Source: a bacterium
GTDB taxonomy: Bacteria > Orphanbacterota > Orphanbacteria > Orphanbacterales > Orphanbacteraceae
Reading direction: 5' to 3'
Length of the DNA stretch: 64,000 nt
Assembly: GCA_025782575.1 (NCBI GenBank)
Contig: JALGYY010000035.1
Location: 535,541 to 599,540 of the forward strand
Positions 9,439 to 18,273 of the stretch are shown piece by piece (the stretch's first letter is position 1; each line of letters opens with the position of its first letter). Position numbers and translations under genes: made by a program. Below the pieces are notes generated by a model, which worked only from the letters and a program-made list of their open reading frames with translations, was not told the origin of the DNA and did no database searches.

Positions 9439-10331
9439 GAAGTCTCCCATTGGACCGCAAAGGATTCATAGAACTCGCGTCTGTCGGTTGTTGCCCCCCG
9501 AAGTCCGAGGACAGCGGCGGCAAACTGCTGGGCCCGTTCCATTATTATCGGCCAACCCCACCCCCGGCCCAATCCGAGAATGACCACGCTGCTGAAGGCG
9601 TCACCCGCCCCTACTGTATCCGTGATCGTGAGCTTTCCTGCAGGCTCCACACGATACTTCCATCCATCCTTACCATGGGCCTCCGCTCCTCCAGGACCGA
9701 GCGTGAGGATCAGCACATCCAGCGAGGAATCTGAAAGCAGACGAGTGATCCGCTCTTCACGCCCGGCGCCGTCAATCGCGAGTTCATCGAGTTCCGACTC
9801 GTTCAGTTTGGCCCACCGCGCGGAGTGCAGCCAGCCGAGGACGCCTGCACGATCCCACCATGGATCACGCAGATTCACATCGACAAAAACCGGCATGTCG
9901 GCGCGGCTCTTCAACGATACCAGAGCACGGCGCGAAGCCTCCATCCGGAGCGCGAGACTGCCGTGATAGAGCAATCGAGCATGATGAGCTACGGGCATCT
10001 TCTCCGCCGCGATGAAATCATACGCCCGTTCCGTCTCGATCCGAAAGCGGGGCTCACCGTCTTCGAGCATGACGGTCACGGTACCCGTCTCGTGCTCCCC
10101 ATCGCTCTGCACACCGGAAATCGTCATGCCCCAATCATTCATGGCTGATCGAATCCGCCGGCCAAGCTCGTCCTCACCGACTCGGGAAACAAGAAGGGGC
10201 GGCATGCCGAGTGCCTGTAGATTCCATGCCACGTTGAATGGCGCACCGCCGAGGACCTCTTCCCCGTCGGGGAACCGATCGAAGAGTACCTCGCCGAAGA
10301 TCAGGGGACCATTCAAGAACTGATCGCTCAC
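9435..10331 (-). CDS. PfkB-family sugar kinase, probable fructokinase
   Basis: The 298-residue protein has the PfkB (ribokinase) fold signatures: an N-terminal glycine motif (GGAPFNVAWNLQALG) and the C-terminal catalytic/anion-hole motif DTVGAGDAFSS. It overlaps the upstream phosphatase and the downstream sucrose synthase gene by four bases each (ATGA). In this context the likely substrate is fructose released from sucrose by sucrose synthase, giving fructose 6-phosphate that sucrose-phosphate synthase can reuse. The substrate is inferred from the neighbourhood; the fold assignment is firm. Confidence 0.88.
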   Translation of the reverse strand: MSDQFLNGPLIFGEVLFDRFPDGEEVLGGAPFNVAWNLQALGMPPLLVSRVGEDELGRRIRSAMNDWGMTISGVQSDGEHETGTVTVMLEDGEPRFRIETERAYDFIAAEKMPVAHHARLLYHGSLALRMEASRRALVSLKSRADMPVFVDVNLRDPWWDRAGVLGWLHSARWAKLNESELDELAIDGAGREERITRLLSDSSLDVLILTLGPGGAEAHGKDGWKYRVEPAGKLTITDTVGAGDAFSSVVILGLGRGWGWPIIMERAQQFAAAVLGLRGATTDRREFYESFAVQWETS

Positions 10332-11176
10332 GCGCCCTCCTCAGAGATTACTTCCAGCATTCCGGGGTGGAAGTGTTCGATTCCCTCGAAAATGCCTGCG
10401 CCATAGTTTCCGTTCCGGCCCGACCCGCTTCCCTTGGCGAGATAGAGCGCATCCGCCAGGCCTGCTCGCAGAGCATCCCGTGAAGCTCTCTGCTTCAGCT
10501 CCTCTGTTGCGTTCGCCACTACCACCGACGGAATCGGACTCACCAATACCGGCAGGTCATTCCCACTGTCACCTGCGAAGAGGGTCTCTTTCAATTCAAA
10601 CCCCAATTGATTCATCAAGAACTCGATGGCCAGGCGCTTATTCGCTCGCCGGGGAAGAATATCAAGCAATCCGACCTGTGCCACTTCGTCAACACTCCAT
10701 ACCACGTTAGCCGCCACACCAGCAGCAGCAAGGCGGGCGCGCACGGTTCCGGTCAGGACTGAAGAATCAGCCGGCAGGGCGGCATGGAAGCTCACCTTGA
10801 ATCGGCTCTGCCGCGACTCGTCCTGCAGCTCCAGGCCTCGAATCTCACCAACCATATCGCGAACGTCAATATTGCGATCGGGCCAGTCAACACCGATGAC
10901 CGCGTCCCACGACGGCCACCTTTTCCAGGTCTCACGGTCAGGTTCAGCAATGGTGGTTCCTACATCGCCGATCAGATAGTCGGGAAGCGGAAGTTCATAC
11001 TCGGCCAGTGCCGCATTCACAAGCCCGGTACCTCGACCGGTGACGTAGGCGAGTGTGATCCTCGGATCGGTAACCATGCGACGAAAAATCTTTCGCACCC
11101 CCGGCGACTCAGGGGCTTCCCCGTTCGGCAACAGAGTCCGATCCAAATCGGTACAGAGCAAGAGGCGATCGCTCAT
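10328..11176 (-). CDS. Sucrose-phosphate phosphatase (HAD superfamily)
   Basis: The 282-residue protein has the HAD motifs in order: DLDRTLL near residue 10 (nucleophile and acid-base aspartates), VTGRG near residue 46, and FAGDSGNDLPVL (motif IV). Its length and sequence fit the sucrose-6-phosphate phosphatase family. It lies between sucrose-phosphate synthase and fructokinase with four-base overlaps on both sides, so it should remove phosphate from sucrose 6-phosphate made by the preceding enzyme. The preceding synthase carries its own HAD domain, so this separate phosphatase suggests that the fused domain is inactive or regulatory. Confidence 0.88.
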   Translation of the reverse strand: MSDRLLLCTDLDRTLLPNGEAPESPGVRKIFRRMVTDPRITLAYVTGRGTGLVNAALAEYELPLPDYLIGDVGTTIAEPDRETWKRWPSWDAVIGVDWPDRNIDVRDMVGEIRGLELQDESRQSRFKVSFHAALPADSSVLTGTVRARLAAAGVAANVVWSVDEVAQVGLLDILPRRANKRLAIEFLMNQLGFELKETLFAGDSGNDLPVLVSPIPSVVVANATEELKQRASRDALRAGLADALYLAKGSGSGRNGNYGAGIFEGIEHFHPGMLEVISEEGA

Positions 11177-13323
11177 GATTCGGGGTTACGGCAATCGCCG
11201 AAAAAGTCATAGTGGTCGATTGCTTCCAGTATGCCAGCCGCATGCGACTTCTTTGCGAGCAGGACACGGTCGATGTCGGTCAGGCTGGAGAGCTCCTCGT
11301 GGTGGCGGTTGGCGACTACGACTGCCAGCGTGTTTCCACGCATCATATCCTCATCAGCGCCCGACCCACCCGCGACCAGCACCCGTTCAAGCGGAACATC
11401 CCACCCGGCGGCAAACCAACGAAGCGCCGCCCCCTTCGAGGCCCGCACAGGTACGATATCGAGGTACTGGCCGAAGGAAAGGGTCATATTGACCGTCTGT
11501 TCGTTTTGCCTCAGGAGGATTTCGATCTCTTCCAGACCGGGGGCCAGCGCGGGATCATAGTAGTAGCTGATCTTGTACTTGCCCCGCTCACGCTTGGGCT
11601 GCAACTCGAGGCCGGGCAGGTCCGAAAGCAACCTCTTAACAGCCCAACTGTTCCAGAGGTGATCGATGTGGCTCCGCCAGGTGACATCTTGTGTGAGGCT
11701 GGGCGCGTAATAGATGTCAGTTCCGAGACTGGTGATCAGCACATCCGGCCGGGGGATGTCGTACTCGCGCATGACTCGCAGCGCCGAGTCGAGTCGGCGC
11801 CCGGTGGCGATACCAAAAGTCATGCGCTTCCGATTGGCTTCTACCAGCTCGATAAATTTCTTTAACGGCCCGCGATCGCCGAGCAGTGTCTTGTCCAGAT
11901 CGCTGAAGACCGCCCGATCCCGAAACCGGCCAGACCATTTGGGAATGGGAACGCTCGGTTCAGGTACCTTGGCTAACAATAATCGCTTGACCTCGGGGAC
12001 ATAGTCGGTTGTATGGCTCTCCCAGGAGTAGTGCTCCCGTACGCCGCTCAGACCATTCGCGGCGAGCTCATCCCACCGGTCGCGATTCGATAAAACTCTG
12101 AGAAGGGCTGCGGTGATCGCCTTAGAACTCAGGGGGTCGATCAACTCGCCGTTTCGGCAGTTGTTGATAATATCAGTGGGGCCGCCGTCGTCGGTCGCCA
12201 CGATCGGGAGCCCGCTGGCAGCCGCTTCCAGAAGAGTCAGACCGAAAGGTTCAGTCAGTGCCGGGTTTATGAAGACGCCCCGGCTTAGAGCGGCGAGCCG
12301 ATACAACACCGAAACATCGTCGGCGCGGTGGTGTTTCGGGTAAGCGACCCGACCATAAAGGTCCTGCTGGTCGATGGTGAGGAGGATATCGGTCAGAACC
12401 TCCTGCGGCCCGGGATCCATATCGCGAACATCGTTCCGGTTCCCCGCAACGATTACCAGGTTGGCCAGCCTCTGCAACTCTCGCGACTCGCCGTAAGCCC
12501 TGAGCAATCCTCCGATGTTCTTCCGCGCGTCCGGACGGGATAGAGCCAGGATCATCGGTTTTTCAGGAGCCTGGAGAAAACGCCTGAGCTGCTGATAGAT
12601 CGTGACTCGCCGTTCGTTTCCGAGCGGGGGGAAGAATCCCTGAAGATCGACGCCTGGCGGTACCACTTTCATCTGTTCAGGACGGTAGTAATCGTACAAC
12701 TGATACTGGGATTCCACTTCCTGGCGTGTACTCGTGATGACAAGATCAGCCGTACCTAATGTACTTTCTTCCGCAGCGATTCGCCTTGAAATCTTGTAAC
12801 GCTCCTCCAGCTTCTCCCGCGAGAACCCAGCTGCCAGCAGGCGGCTGCGTTTAACCCGGCCGAGGGAGTGTCCTGTGAATATCAATGGGAGCCCGAGTTG
12901 CCCGGCCAGTCGTGAACCGACATAACCGGCGTCGGCATAATGGGCATGGATCACTTGAGGCGGACGGTCCTGATTCTGAAGATAGTGAAGAGCGTCATCG
13001 ATGAAGCCGTCGAGACAGTCCCAGAGTTCTTCTTTAGGAAGGTAGGAACCATCGCCGCAACTGAAGCGAACGATGCGTACATTCCGGCTGAGTTCTTCTT
13101 CGGGTTGGGCGTAGTCACTGCTCAGCGTGGAGTCGTGAACAGACTGCGTGAGGAGGTCAACCCGCCTGACATCGGGATGTTCGCCAAGGGCGCGAGCCAG
13201 TTCAACCACGTATCTCGTCTGGCCGCCCGTATCGGCATCACGGCCAAGTTCGAGCTCACGTCCCCGAATCAGACCATGGATGCTGATCAGAACGAGGTAG
13301 AGTTGTTCGTCTCGTTGTTCCAT
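11173..13323 (-). CDS. Sucrose-phosphate synthase with C-terminal HAD domain
   Basis: This 716-residue protein joins a GT4 glycosyltransferase (about residues 1-460; motifs LGRDADTGGQTRYVVELA and NPALTEPFGLTLLEAAASG) to a HAD domain (about residues 470-716; FSDLDKTLLG). It should transfer glucose from an NDP-glucose to fructose 6-phosphate. In the HAD part the first two aspartates are kept, but motif IV reads GGSGADEDM where active phosphatases have GDSGND, so the first motif IV aspartate is a glycine. It is the first gene of the operon, with AGG ten bases before the ATG. Sucrose made here may be an osmolyte or reserve; that purpose is inferred. Confidence 0.92.
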   Translation of the reverse strand: MEQRDEQLYLVLISIHGLIRGRELELGRDADTGGQTRYVVELARALGEHPDVRRVDLLTQSVHDSTLSSDYAQPEEELSRNVRIVRFSCGDGSYLPKEELWDCLDGFIDDALHYLQNQDRPPQVIHAHYADAGYVGSRLAGQLGLPLIFTGHSLGRVKRSRLLAAGFSREKLEERYKISRRIAAEESTLGTADLVITSTRQEVESQYQLYDYYRPEQMKVVPPGVDLQGFFPPLGNERRVTIYQQLRRFLQAPEKPMILALSRPDARKNIGGLLRAYGESRELQRLANLVIVAGNRNDVRDMDPGPQEVLTDILLTIDQQDLYGRVAYPKHHRADDVSVLYRLAALSRGVFINPALTEPFGLTLLEAAASGLPIVATDDGGPTDIINNCRNGELIDPLSSKAITAALLRVLSNRDRWDELAANGLSGVREHYSWESHTTDYVPEVKRLLLAKVPEPSVPIPKWSGRFRDRAVFSDLDKTLLGDRGPLKKFIELVEANRKRMTFGIATGRRLDSALRVMREYDIPRPDVLITSLGTDIYYAPSLTQDVTWRSHIDHLWNSWAVKRLLSDLPGLELQPKRERGKYKISYYYDPALAPGLEEIEILLRQNEQTVNMTLSFGQYLDIVPVRASKGAALRWFAAGWDVPLERVLVAGGSGADEDMMRGNTLAVVVANRHHEELSSLTDIDRVLLAKKSHAAGILEAIDHYDFFGDCRNPES

Positions 13324-13484
13324 TTCTGAACCTGTGTGGAACTGTTCATTGCGTTATCGGGAAAGTACTATAGCGAAAATCGGGAGGCTACTCAATGCTA
13401 TCGGTGGAGGTATTTTGGGGGAGGAAAAAAGGAACTGATCAGACTCATGATGAATAGAGACTCCTATAGACGGTCGCTCTTCCA

Positions 13485-13751
13485 ATGTACCGAGACCGTT
13501 CCAAGAAACCGTACCACATTCACAGAGAATCGTTTTGTGTGAATTGCCCCGCCTCGAGCATCAAATCCGGATTCGACATCTCCGAGCGACTGCCCCGGAC
13601 GCTTCTGGATGGGGAACGTCGTTCAGGTGCGTACGAAGTTGTATGGGATGGTCGGAATGATTCTGGTGAGGGAGTCGCGTCAGGAATTTGGTTCCTCCGC
13701 CTTGTAAGCCACGCGGAGTCATTGGTGCGCCGGATGACGCATTTCAAGTAG
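13485..13751 (+). pseudogene. Orphan FlgD/sorting-type Ig domain fragment
   Basis: From about 13,570 the frame encodes the end of a secreted protein of the kind seen at 4695: ISERLPRTLLDG, YEVVWDGRNDSG and GIWFLRL. There is no signal peptide, no body of a protein and no ribosome-binding site upstream, and the first 30 residues do not resemble a protein domain. It is most likely the leftover 3' end of a deleted gene. Confidence 0.6.
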
Positions 13752-13881
13752 GCGACATTCCTGTCTCACGAGAATCTTCCAGCGCGTTTCGGAATGAGAT
13801 CGACCCAAAAGGTGGTATAGTGGAAGTTGTTCTACAGCCCTTCACCTGATTCGATTGAAACCAAACCGGGGAGGTTTCGCC

Positions 13882-14451
13882 GTGTCCGATCCAGCATCAA
13901 CAGCAGGGACCCGCCGCCGGGGCTCGGGGAGCATCCTGCTGGCAGCATTATTTCTTGCTGCTGTCGTTTCAAACACCTCCTGTCGTACCGGGGAGATGAC
14001 GTGGGCGGGTGTTAAAGAAGATGTACGCGACAAGTACCCCACAGTCGTTCAGCTCGCCACTCCCGAGCTTGCATCCTGGCTTCAGTCCGACAGCACATCG
14101 CCGCCGATTCTGCTGGACGTCCGTCAAGCCGATGAATATCAGACCAGCCATCTCAAAGGGGCTCTTCTCGCGACAGATCTGGAAGATGCCTTGAAACACC
14201 TCGATGACAAATCGCCGGGCCGGCCCATTGTTCTTTACTGCTCGGTAGGTTATCGGTCGAGTGAATTAGCCGGGAAGCTCCAGAAGAAGGGTTTCACTCG
14301 CGTGTACAATCTGGAGGGATCCCTCTTCCAGTGGGCAAACGAAGGTCGCCCGGTTTTTCGAGGAGAAGAACAGGTCCATGAGGTCCACCCTTTCGATCGT
14401 CGATGGGGAGTGTTGTTGAAGACGGAGTACTGGCCCCGATCGTACGAGTAG
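13882..14451 (+). CDS. Rhodanese-like domain protein, exported
   Basis: The protein of about 189 residues has a hydrophobic N-terminal segment (about residues 16-33) ending near a cysteine, then one rhodanese domain: LLDVRQADEYQTSHLKGA and the active-site loop YCSVGYRS with the catalytic cysteine. It would handle persulfide sulfur or act as a redox protein outside the cytoplasmic membrane. The GTG at 13882 was chosen because GGGGAGG precedes it by seven bases; a TTG at 13855 is also in frame. The segment before the cysteine (SNTSC) is a poor lipobox, so a lipoprotein is only possible. It converges on the HD-GYP gene with a 10-bp gap. Confidence 0.8.
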   Translation: MSDPASTAGTRRRGSGSILLAALFLAAVVSNTSCRTGEMTWAGVKEDVRDKYPTVVQLATPELASWLQSDSTSPPILLDVRQADEYQTSHLKGALLATDLEDALKHLDDKSPGRPIVLYCSVGYRSSELAGKLQKKGFTRVYNLEGSLFQWANEGRPVFRGEEQVHEVHPFDRRWGVLLKTEYWPRSYE

Positions 14452-14461
14452 CCAGGTGCCC

Positions 14462-15856
14462 TCAGCTCCCGACGATCACGGAATCCGAATCCAATATCAA
14501 CTCCCTTACCTTGAGATCAGGATCGTCGGCCGTGGCCAGATCGACGATTCTCTGCTGCTTGTCGGCGATTGGATTCCCCGTAAAGTCGTGGGTGATCCGC
14601 ACCAGGGGTCGATCCAGCTCCGAGCCGGTTTCAACGACCACGCCAAGGGTTTCATCCGATAGCCTGACCTGGTTTCCTGGGGGGTAGAGTCCCAGAGTGC
14701 GAACGAATTGAGTCAGCAGGTAGGGATCGAACGCCCCCTCGTCTTTCAGCATGATGTCGTACGCTCTTTGCGGTGTCATGGGCGACTTGTATGGTCGGAT
14801 TGCGGTGAGTGCCTCGTAAACATCGCATACATGTAGAAGAGCCGTTACCATGGAGCGCTCGGCCCACTGGGGTTTGAGTGGGTAACCGCCGCCATCGAAG
14901 CGAATGTGGTGCCCCCATGCGGCGGCGACAGTCATAGGCGTAGCGTTTCTGTGCTCCAGGAGAATCTCCGCACCGAGGGGCGCGTGGGACTGCATGATCC
15001 GGTGCTCTTCCTCGGTCAGGCGACCGGGCTTGAATAGGATCTCGTCCGGGATCTTGCTCTTCCCTACATCGTGCAGCAGACCGGCGGTCCCCAATTCCAG
15101 CAGCTTTTCTTCGCTCATGCCGAGCTTGCCGCCCATGAAGACGGCGAGCACCGCCACTCGCACCGAGTGGCCGACAGTATAGCTGTCAAACTCCGGATAA
15201 TGCACGAGCAGCATCATATCGGTGAAGCTGGCGCTCACACTGTGCAGGAGGCGTTCGCTCACGGAGCAGGCTTCGTCGATGTCGATAGAACGGTCGAACG
15301 CTGCATTGCCATGTGCCGCCGTTACCGTGTTGAAAAGGGCCTGATACATCAGGATAGGAGAGTCCAGATAGTTGCCCCCCCCATCCTTTCCACGCCAGGG
15401 GGTCTGTTCGTCGTCTCCGGCAATGTCGATTTCACCATCGTGATGAGCGGCCAGTTCGATGCTTCTGATACCCCTGGAGGCGAAAAGTTCGCGGGCATCC
15501 TGGAGGCTGTCGACAGGATCCTGAAGTTCTTCTGAGAGCGCCAGCAGACGATCGACTTCCTCGCTCGTGATTCGATCGGAGAATCCGAGCCCGCCACTAT
15601 TAAGATTCTCCACGAATGCGACGAGCTGCCCGCCCGCGATGCTCGGCCCGACGAGATAGCGTCCTTCGTAAACGAGCTTGCCCTGTACTACACCGACAAA
15701 GAGAGATTCCTTTGATGTTTCGGCAAGGATCTCTTGCAGAATCGAGACGAAATCGCGGCTATAGGCCTTCACCTTGGGGTGGCCGGCGAAGTAAAGTCTG
15801 CGCTGCGCGATGCCACTGTTCAGCAGGATCAGGAGCCTGTCGAGTTTGGCGTGCAT
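14462..15856 (-). CDS. HD-GYP domain protein
   Basis: The 464-residue cytoplasmic protein has an N-terminal region of about 190 residues without a recognised fold and a C-terminal HD-GYP domain, the family that degrades cyclic di-GMP or related dinucleotides. Visible motifs are LLHDVGKSKIP (HD and following lysine), HAPLGAEIL, and HHIRFDGGGYP, where the usual HHE is HHI while the GYP is intact as GGGYP. It starts 12 bp after the stop of the larger upstream protein, so the two are probably co-transcribed and may act together in a signalling pathway. Whether the altered HHI motif still supports metal-dependent hydrolysis is uncertain. Confidence 0.85.
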   Translation of the reverse strand: MHAKLDRLLILLNSGIAQRRLYFAGHPKVKAYSRDFVSILQEILAETSKESLFVGVVQGKLVYEGRYLVGPSIAGGQLVAFVENLNSGGLGFSDRITSEEVDRLLALSEELQDPVDSLQDARELFASRGIRSIELAAHHDGEIDIAGDDEQTPWRGKDGGGNYLDSPILMYQALFNTVTAAHGNAAFDRSIDIDEACSVSERLLHSVSASFTDMMLLVHYPEFDSYTVGHSVRVAVLAVFMGGKLGMSEEKLLELGTAGLLHDVGKSKIPDEILFKPGRLTEEEHRIMQSHAPLGAEILLEHRNATPMTVAAAWGHHIRFDGGGYPLKPQWAERSMVTALLHVCDVYEALTAIRPYKSPMTPQRAYDIMLKDEGAFDPYLLTQFVRTLGLYPPGNQVRLSDETLGVVVETGSELDRPLVRITHDFTGNPIADKQQRIVDLATADDPDLKVRELILDSDSVIVGS

Positions 15857-15868
15857 GAATTCCCCCCT

Positions 15869-17875
15869 CTAATCCCTGGTCCCGGCCGATGTCTCACGTG
15901 CCGCTTCTCTACATCCGATCGGCCAGTCGTGCAGGATCAGGAAGCGCCGACCACGGGCAATGCCCCGCAGAATTGCTCCTGCATTCGGAACGGGCAGGTG
16001 AGCGATGGCCCGGATCGTCTCCAGAACCCAAGGCTCCCCACGCCGGCTGCGGGCGAGTTTCGGAAGAGCCCCTGCGATGAGCCGTCCTGCACCCTGCGCC
16101 AGGACGGCCGTCGGCTCCTCGTTGTTAGTCTGCCGGAGTAGCTCGGCCAGGATCCGGCGATGGCGCGAATGGTATTCACCAAGCAACGGTACGATAGCCT
16201 TGCATAGACGATCGGGCGGCTTGCGAAGCATGCTCTGCAGGATAGACTCGCCGAGCGAATCCGTACGAGACCGCTCAAGAAGCTCACCGAAGATCGGGCA
16301 TAAGGTCGCCGGCAAAGGTGTAAAGATATCCGGCACGATTTTGTCGTCCCGAAGCGCTTCCAGGCGCTCAAGTCTGGGCACTCCATTCAACATGACCTTC
16401 TCGGGCAGCTCGGTCATCAACGTGTACGAACGGGCGAGCAGGCGAGAATCCTCGGGCCGCCCCATCAACAGGATTTCGTTCATGACGAATGGCCAGAGTG
16501 AACCAAGCTGCTCGACTGTGGCACCTTGAGCTACCTTTAGAATAAAGGGCAGCGCGGACTTACTTTCGAGACGATGCAGGTGATCGATGATCGACACCAG
16601 CATGTCTTCGAAGAGCGGATCGCTGTCGAGATCAAGTAGCGGGCGCAAACCGGCAACTAGGATATCCCACTCGGCAGGTCTCAATGGCGAGGCTAGAACG
16701 TCACTCATCAGTTGCCCGATTCTGACTTGAAGCTCGGGCTTAGGATCGCGTCCGAGTATTTGCAATAAAATTGACAGCTCTTCGCTGCGGTCGCTCAATG
16801 AGAGGCGGGGGCTGCCGCCTGCCAGGGCTGCACATCGGGACAGTAAAACGCGAATCTCATCGAGCGTGGATTCCGGTGAATCATCACCCTCACGCCCTGA
16901 TTTTTTACCTTTGGTTGTATCGGCAGACTCATCGTCCGCGCCTGATTTTTTTGCATCTGACTTCTCGATCTCGGTCGGAGCGGACTGTCGCCGGTTCATC
17001 TCGACCAGGAGATCGATCGCTGAGTTGCTGTCATTCCGGTCCAGATCTTTTCTGATTGACTCGAAGATTGCCGAAATGGCGTCCACGTGCCGATCCGCCC
17101 GAGATCGACTGGGGGCAGCATGTTCATCGCTTCTATCAGCGTGGTTGCCGACGGTCCGCAGAGCAGCATCACCCTGTCCGGCCCGGACCACGCGTAGCAG
17201 TAGATTCTCGACGTCAACCCACCCCACCCTCGCCAGGGCACCACCCGGCTGCTGTTCCTCCCGGTCGGATCGGATACTTTCGAAAAGGCGGCGGCAGGTA
17301 GCGATCTGCTCTTCGGTAAGACCCTGCTTTGCCAGCGACGTCAGCAGATCCTCGATTCGTGGGTCGGTGCGGTTATCCGTGTCCCCACTATCCGCGCCGT
17401 CAACCTCCTGGCCTATGAACTTACGGGGTTTGATCCGAATCGACGTCGGCATGCCGTCGAAGTTGATCCGCTGGAAGTTGGAGACACTTGAAATCCGGGT
17501 GCGGAGAGCTAGAAGCCTGGACGCGAAGCACTGCAGATCCGGGGGGGTAACTTCCTTATCGATCTCAACATGAGCGATTCCGAGAAGTTCCATCAGCTCC
17601 CCGAAGTCCCTGGCGCCCGGCACGCCGTTATCGAGTTCGACGCCTTGTATACGAAGCACCCCCTTCAGGGGCTCGATTCGCAGACAGCGGGATTTGCCGA
17701 CAACCCGGATCGTCGCGTTCAGAAATTGGGTAGCGGCCTCATCGCAAAGGGCGTGACCGGACGGGTAGTAGACTCCGATCTTGAAGATCCGATCCAGGGA
17801 TTGCATGAGGTCGACCACCCCCCTGTGGGTGGAGGCCACCGCATTCCCGTGGGAAGTCAACGCAGGATCCCGCAT
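15869..17875 (-). CDS. Large cytoplasmic protein of unknown function, partner of the HD-GYP protein
   Basis: The 668-residue product has no signal peptide. Residues 1-150 resemble the N-terminal region of the adjacent HD-GYP protein (both have GHA/GHP and a 'KG-LVYEG / KGVLRIQG' strand pattern), which suggests a shared sensor or dimerisation fold. A charged, low-complexity linker (about residues 170-340) follows, then a long helical stretch with repeated leucine-rich pairs (about residues 350-640) that looks like HEAT-type repeats. It is first in a two-gene operon. A scaffold or regulator of the HD-GYP protein is plausible but not proven. I do not recognise a named family. Confidence 0.7.
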   Translation of the reverse strand: MRDPALTSHGNAVASTHRGVVDLMQSLDRIFKIGVYYPSGHALCDEAATQFLNATIRVVGKSRCLRIEPLKGVLRIQGVELDNGVPGARDFGELMELLGIAHVEIDKEVTPPDLQCFASRLLALRTRISSVSNFQRINFDGMPTSIRIKPRKFIGQEVDGADSGDTDNRTDPRIEDLLTSLAKQGLTEEQIATCRRLFESIRSDREEQQPGGALARVGWVDVENLLLRVVRAGQGDAALRTVGNHADRSDEHAAPSRSRADRHVDAISAIFESIRKDLDRNDSNSAIDLLVEMNRRQSAPTEIEKSDAKKSGADDESADTTKGKKSGREGDDSPESTLDEIRVLLSRCAALAGGSPRLSLSDRSEELSILLQILGRDPKPELQVRIGQLMSDVLASPLRPAEWDILVAGLRPLLDLDSDPLFEDMLVSIIDHLHRLESKSALPFILKVAQGATVEQLGSLWPFVMNEILLMGRPEDSRLLARSYTLMTELPEKVMLNGVPRLERLEALRDDKIVPDIFTPLPATLCPIFGELLERSRTDSLGESILQSMLRKPPDRLCKAIVPLLGEYHSRHRRILAELLRQTNNEEPTAVLAQGAGRLIAGALPKLARSRRGEPWVLETIRAIAHLPVPNAGAILRGIARGRRFLILHDWPIGCREAARETSAGTRD

Positions 17876-18273
17876 GGAGACCTTTCTCCTCGTATGGCCG
17901 TTAATGAGTCACGATCATGCGCCGTCGCGAGTGCGACCAGGCACAGAACACACCTCCCTCGGAGGATCGGTATTTCAATCGAGGACCTGAAGCCCCGTTG
18001 TCTTGTTCATTTTTTTGCCTGAATCGGCTTGACACCGAACTCCATGGTAGTAACCTTCCTCGCGAGAAGCGCAGTCTGGTCGGAGTCTTTGGGTGAAACG
18101 GGTTACGAAGACCGGCCACCCACTACCCCGAGCGGACCGACATGGCCGCCCGGCCGAAAAGTCGAGTCGTGCTTCAAATTCCCGGCAAAAAAGGAGCTGC
18201 GCCCGGACGCGGTTGCACACATTCGGGATGGTGCCATGAGTCGGTCCGACCTGGCCCATCACAGGAGGCTCCA
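17876..18273. other. Intergenic region between divergent genes
   Basis: About 400 bp separates the large HD-GYP partner gene (minus) from the haem lipoprotein gene (plus). It should contain both promoters. I see no convincing -35/-10 pair, RNA or repeat. The frames crossing it have no protein-like composition. Confidence 0.4.

Noticed and set aside
13336-13542. Short frame upstream of the FlgD-like fragment
   Set aside because: Composition is not protein-like, and there is no start signal.
18131-18250. Inverted GGACCGAC / GTCGGTCC words upstream of the haem lipoprotein gene
   Set aside because: About 100 bp apart with no pairing between; likely chance in G+C-rich DNA.
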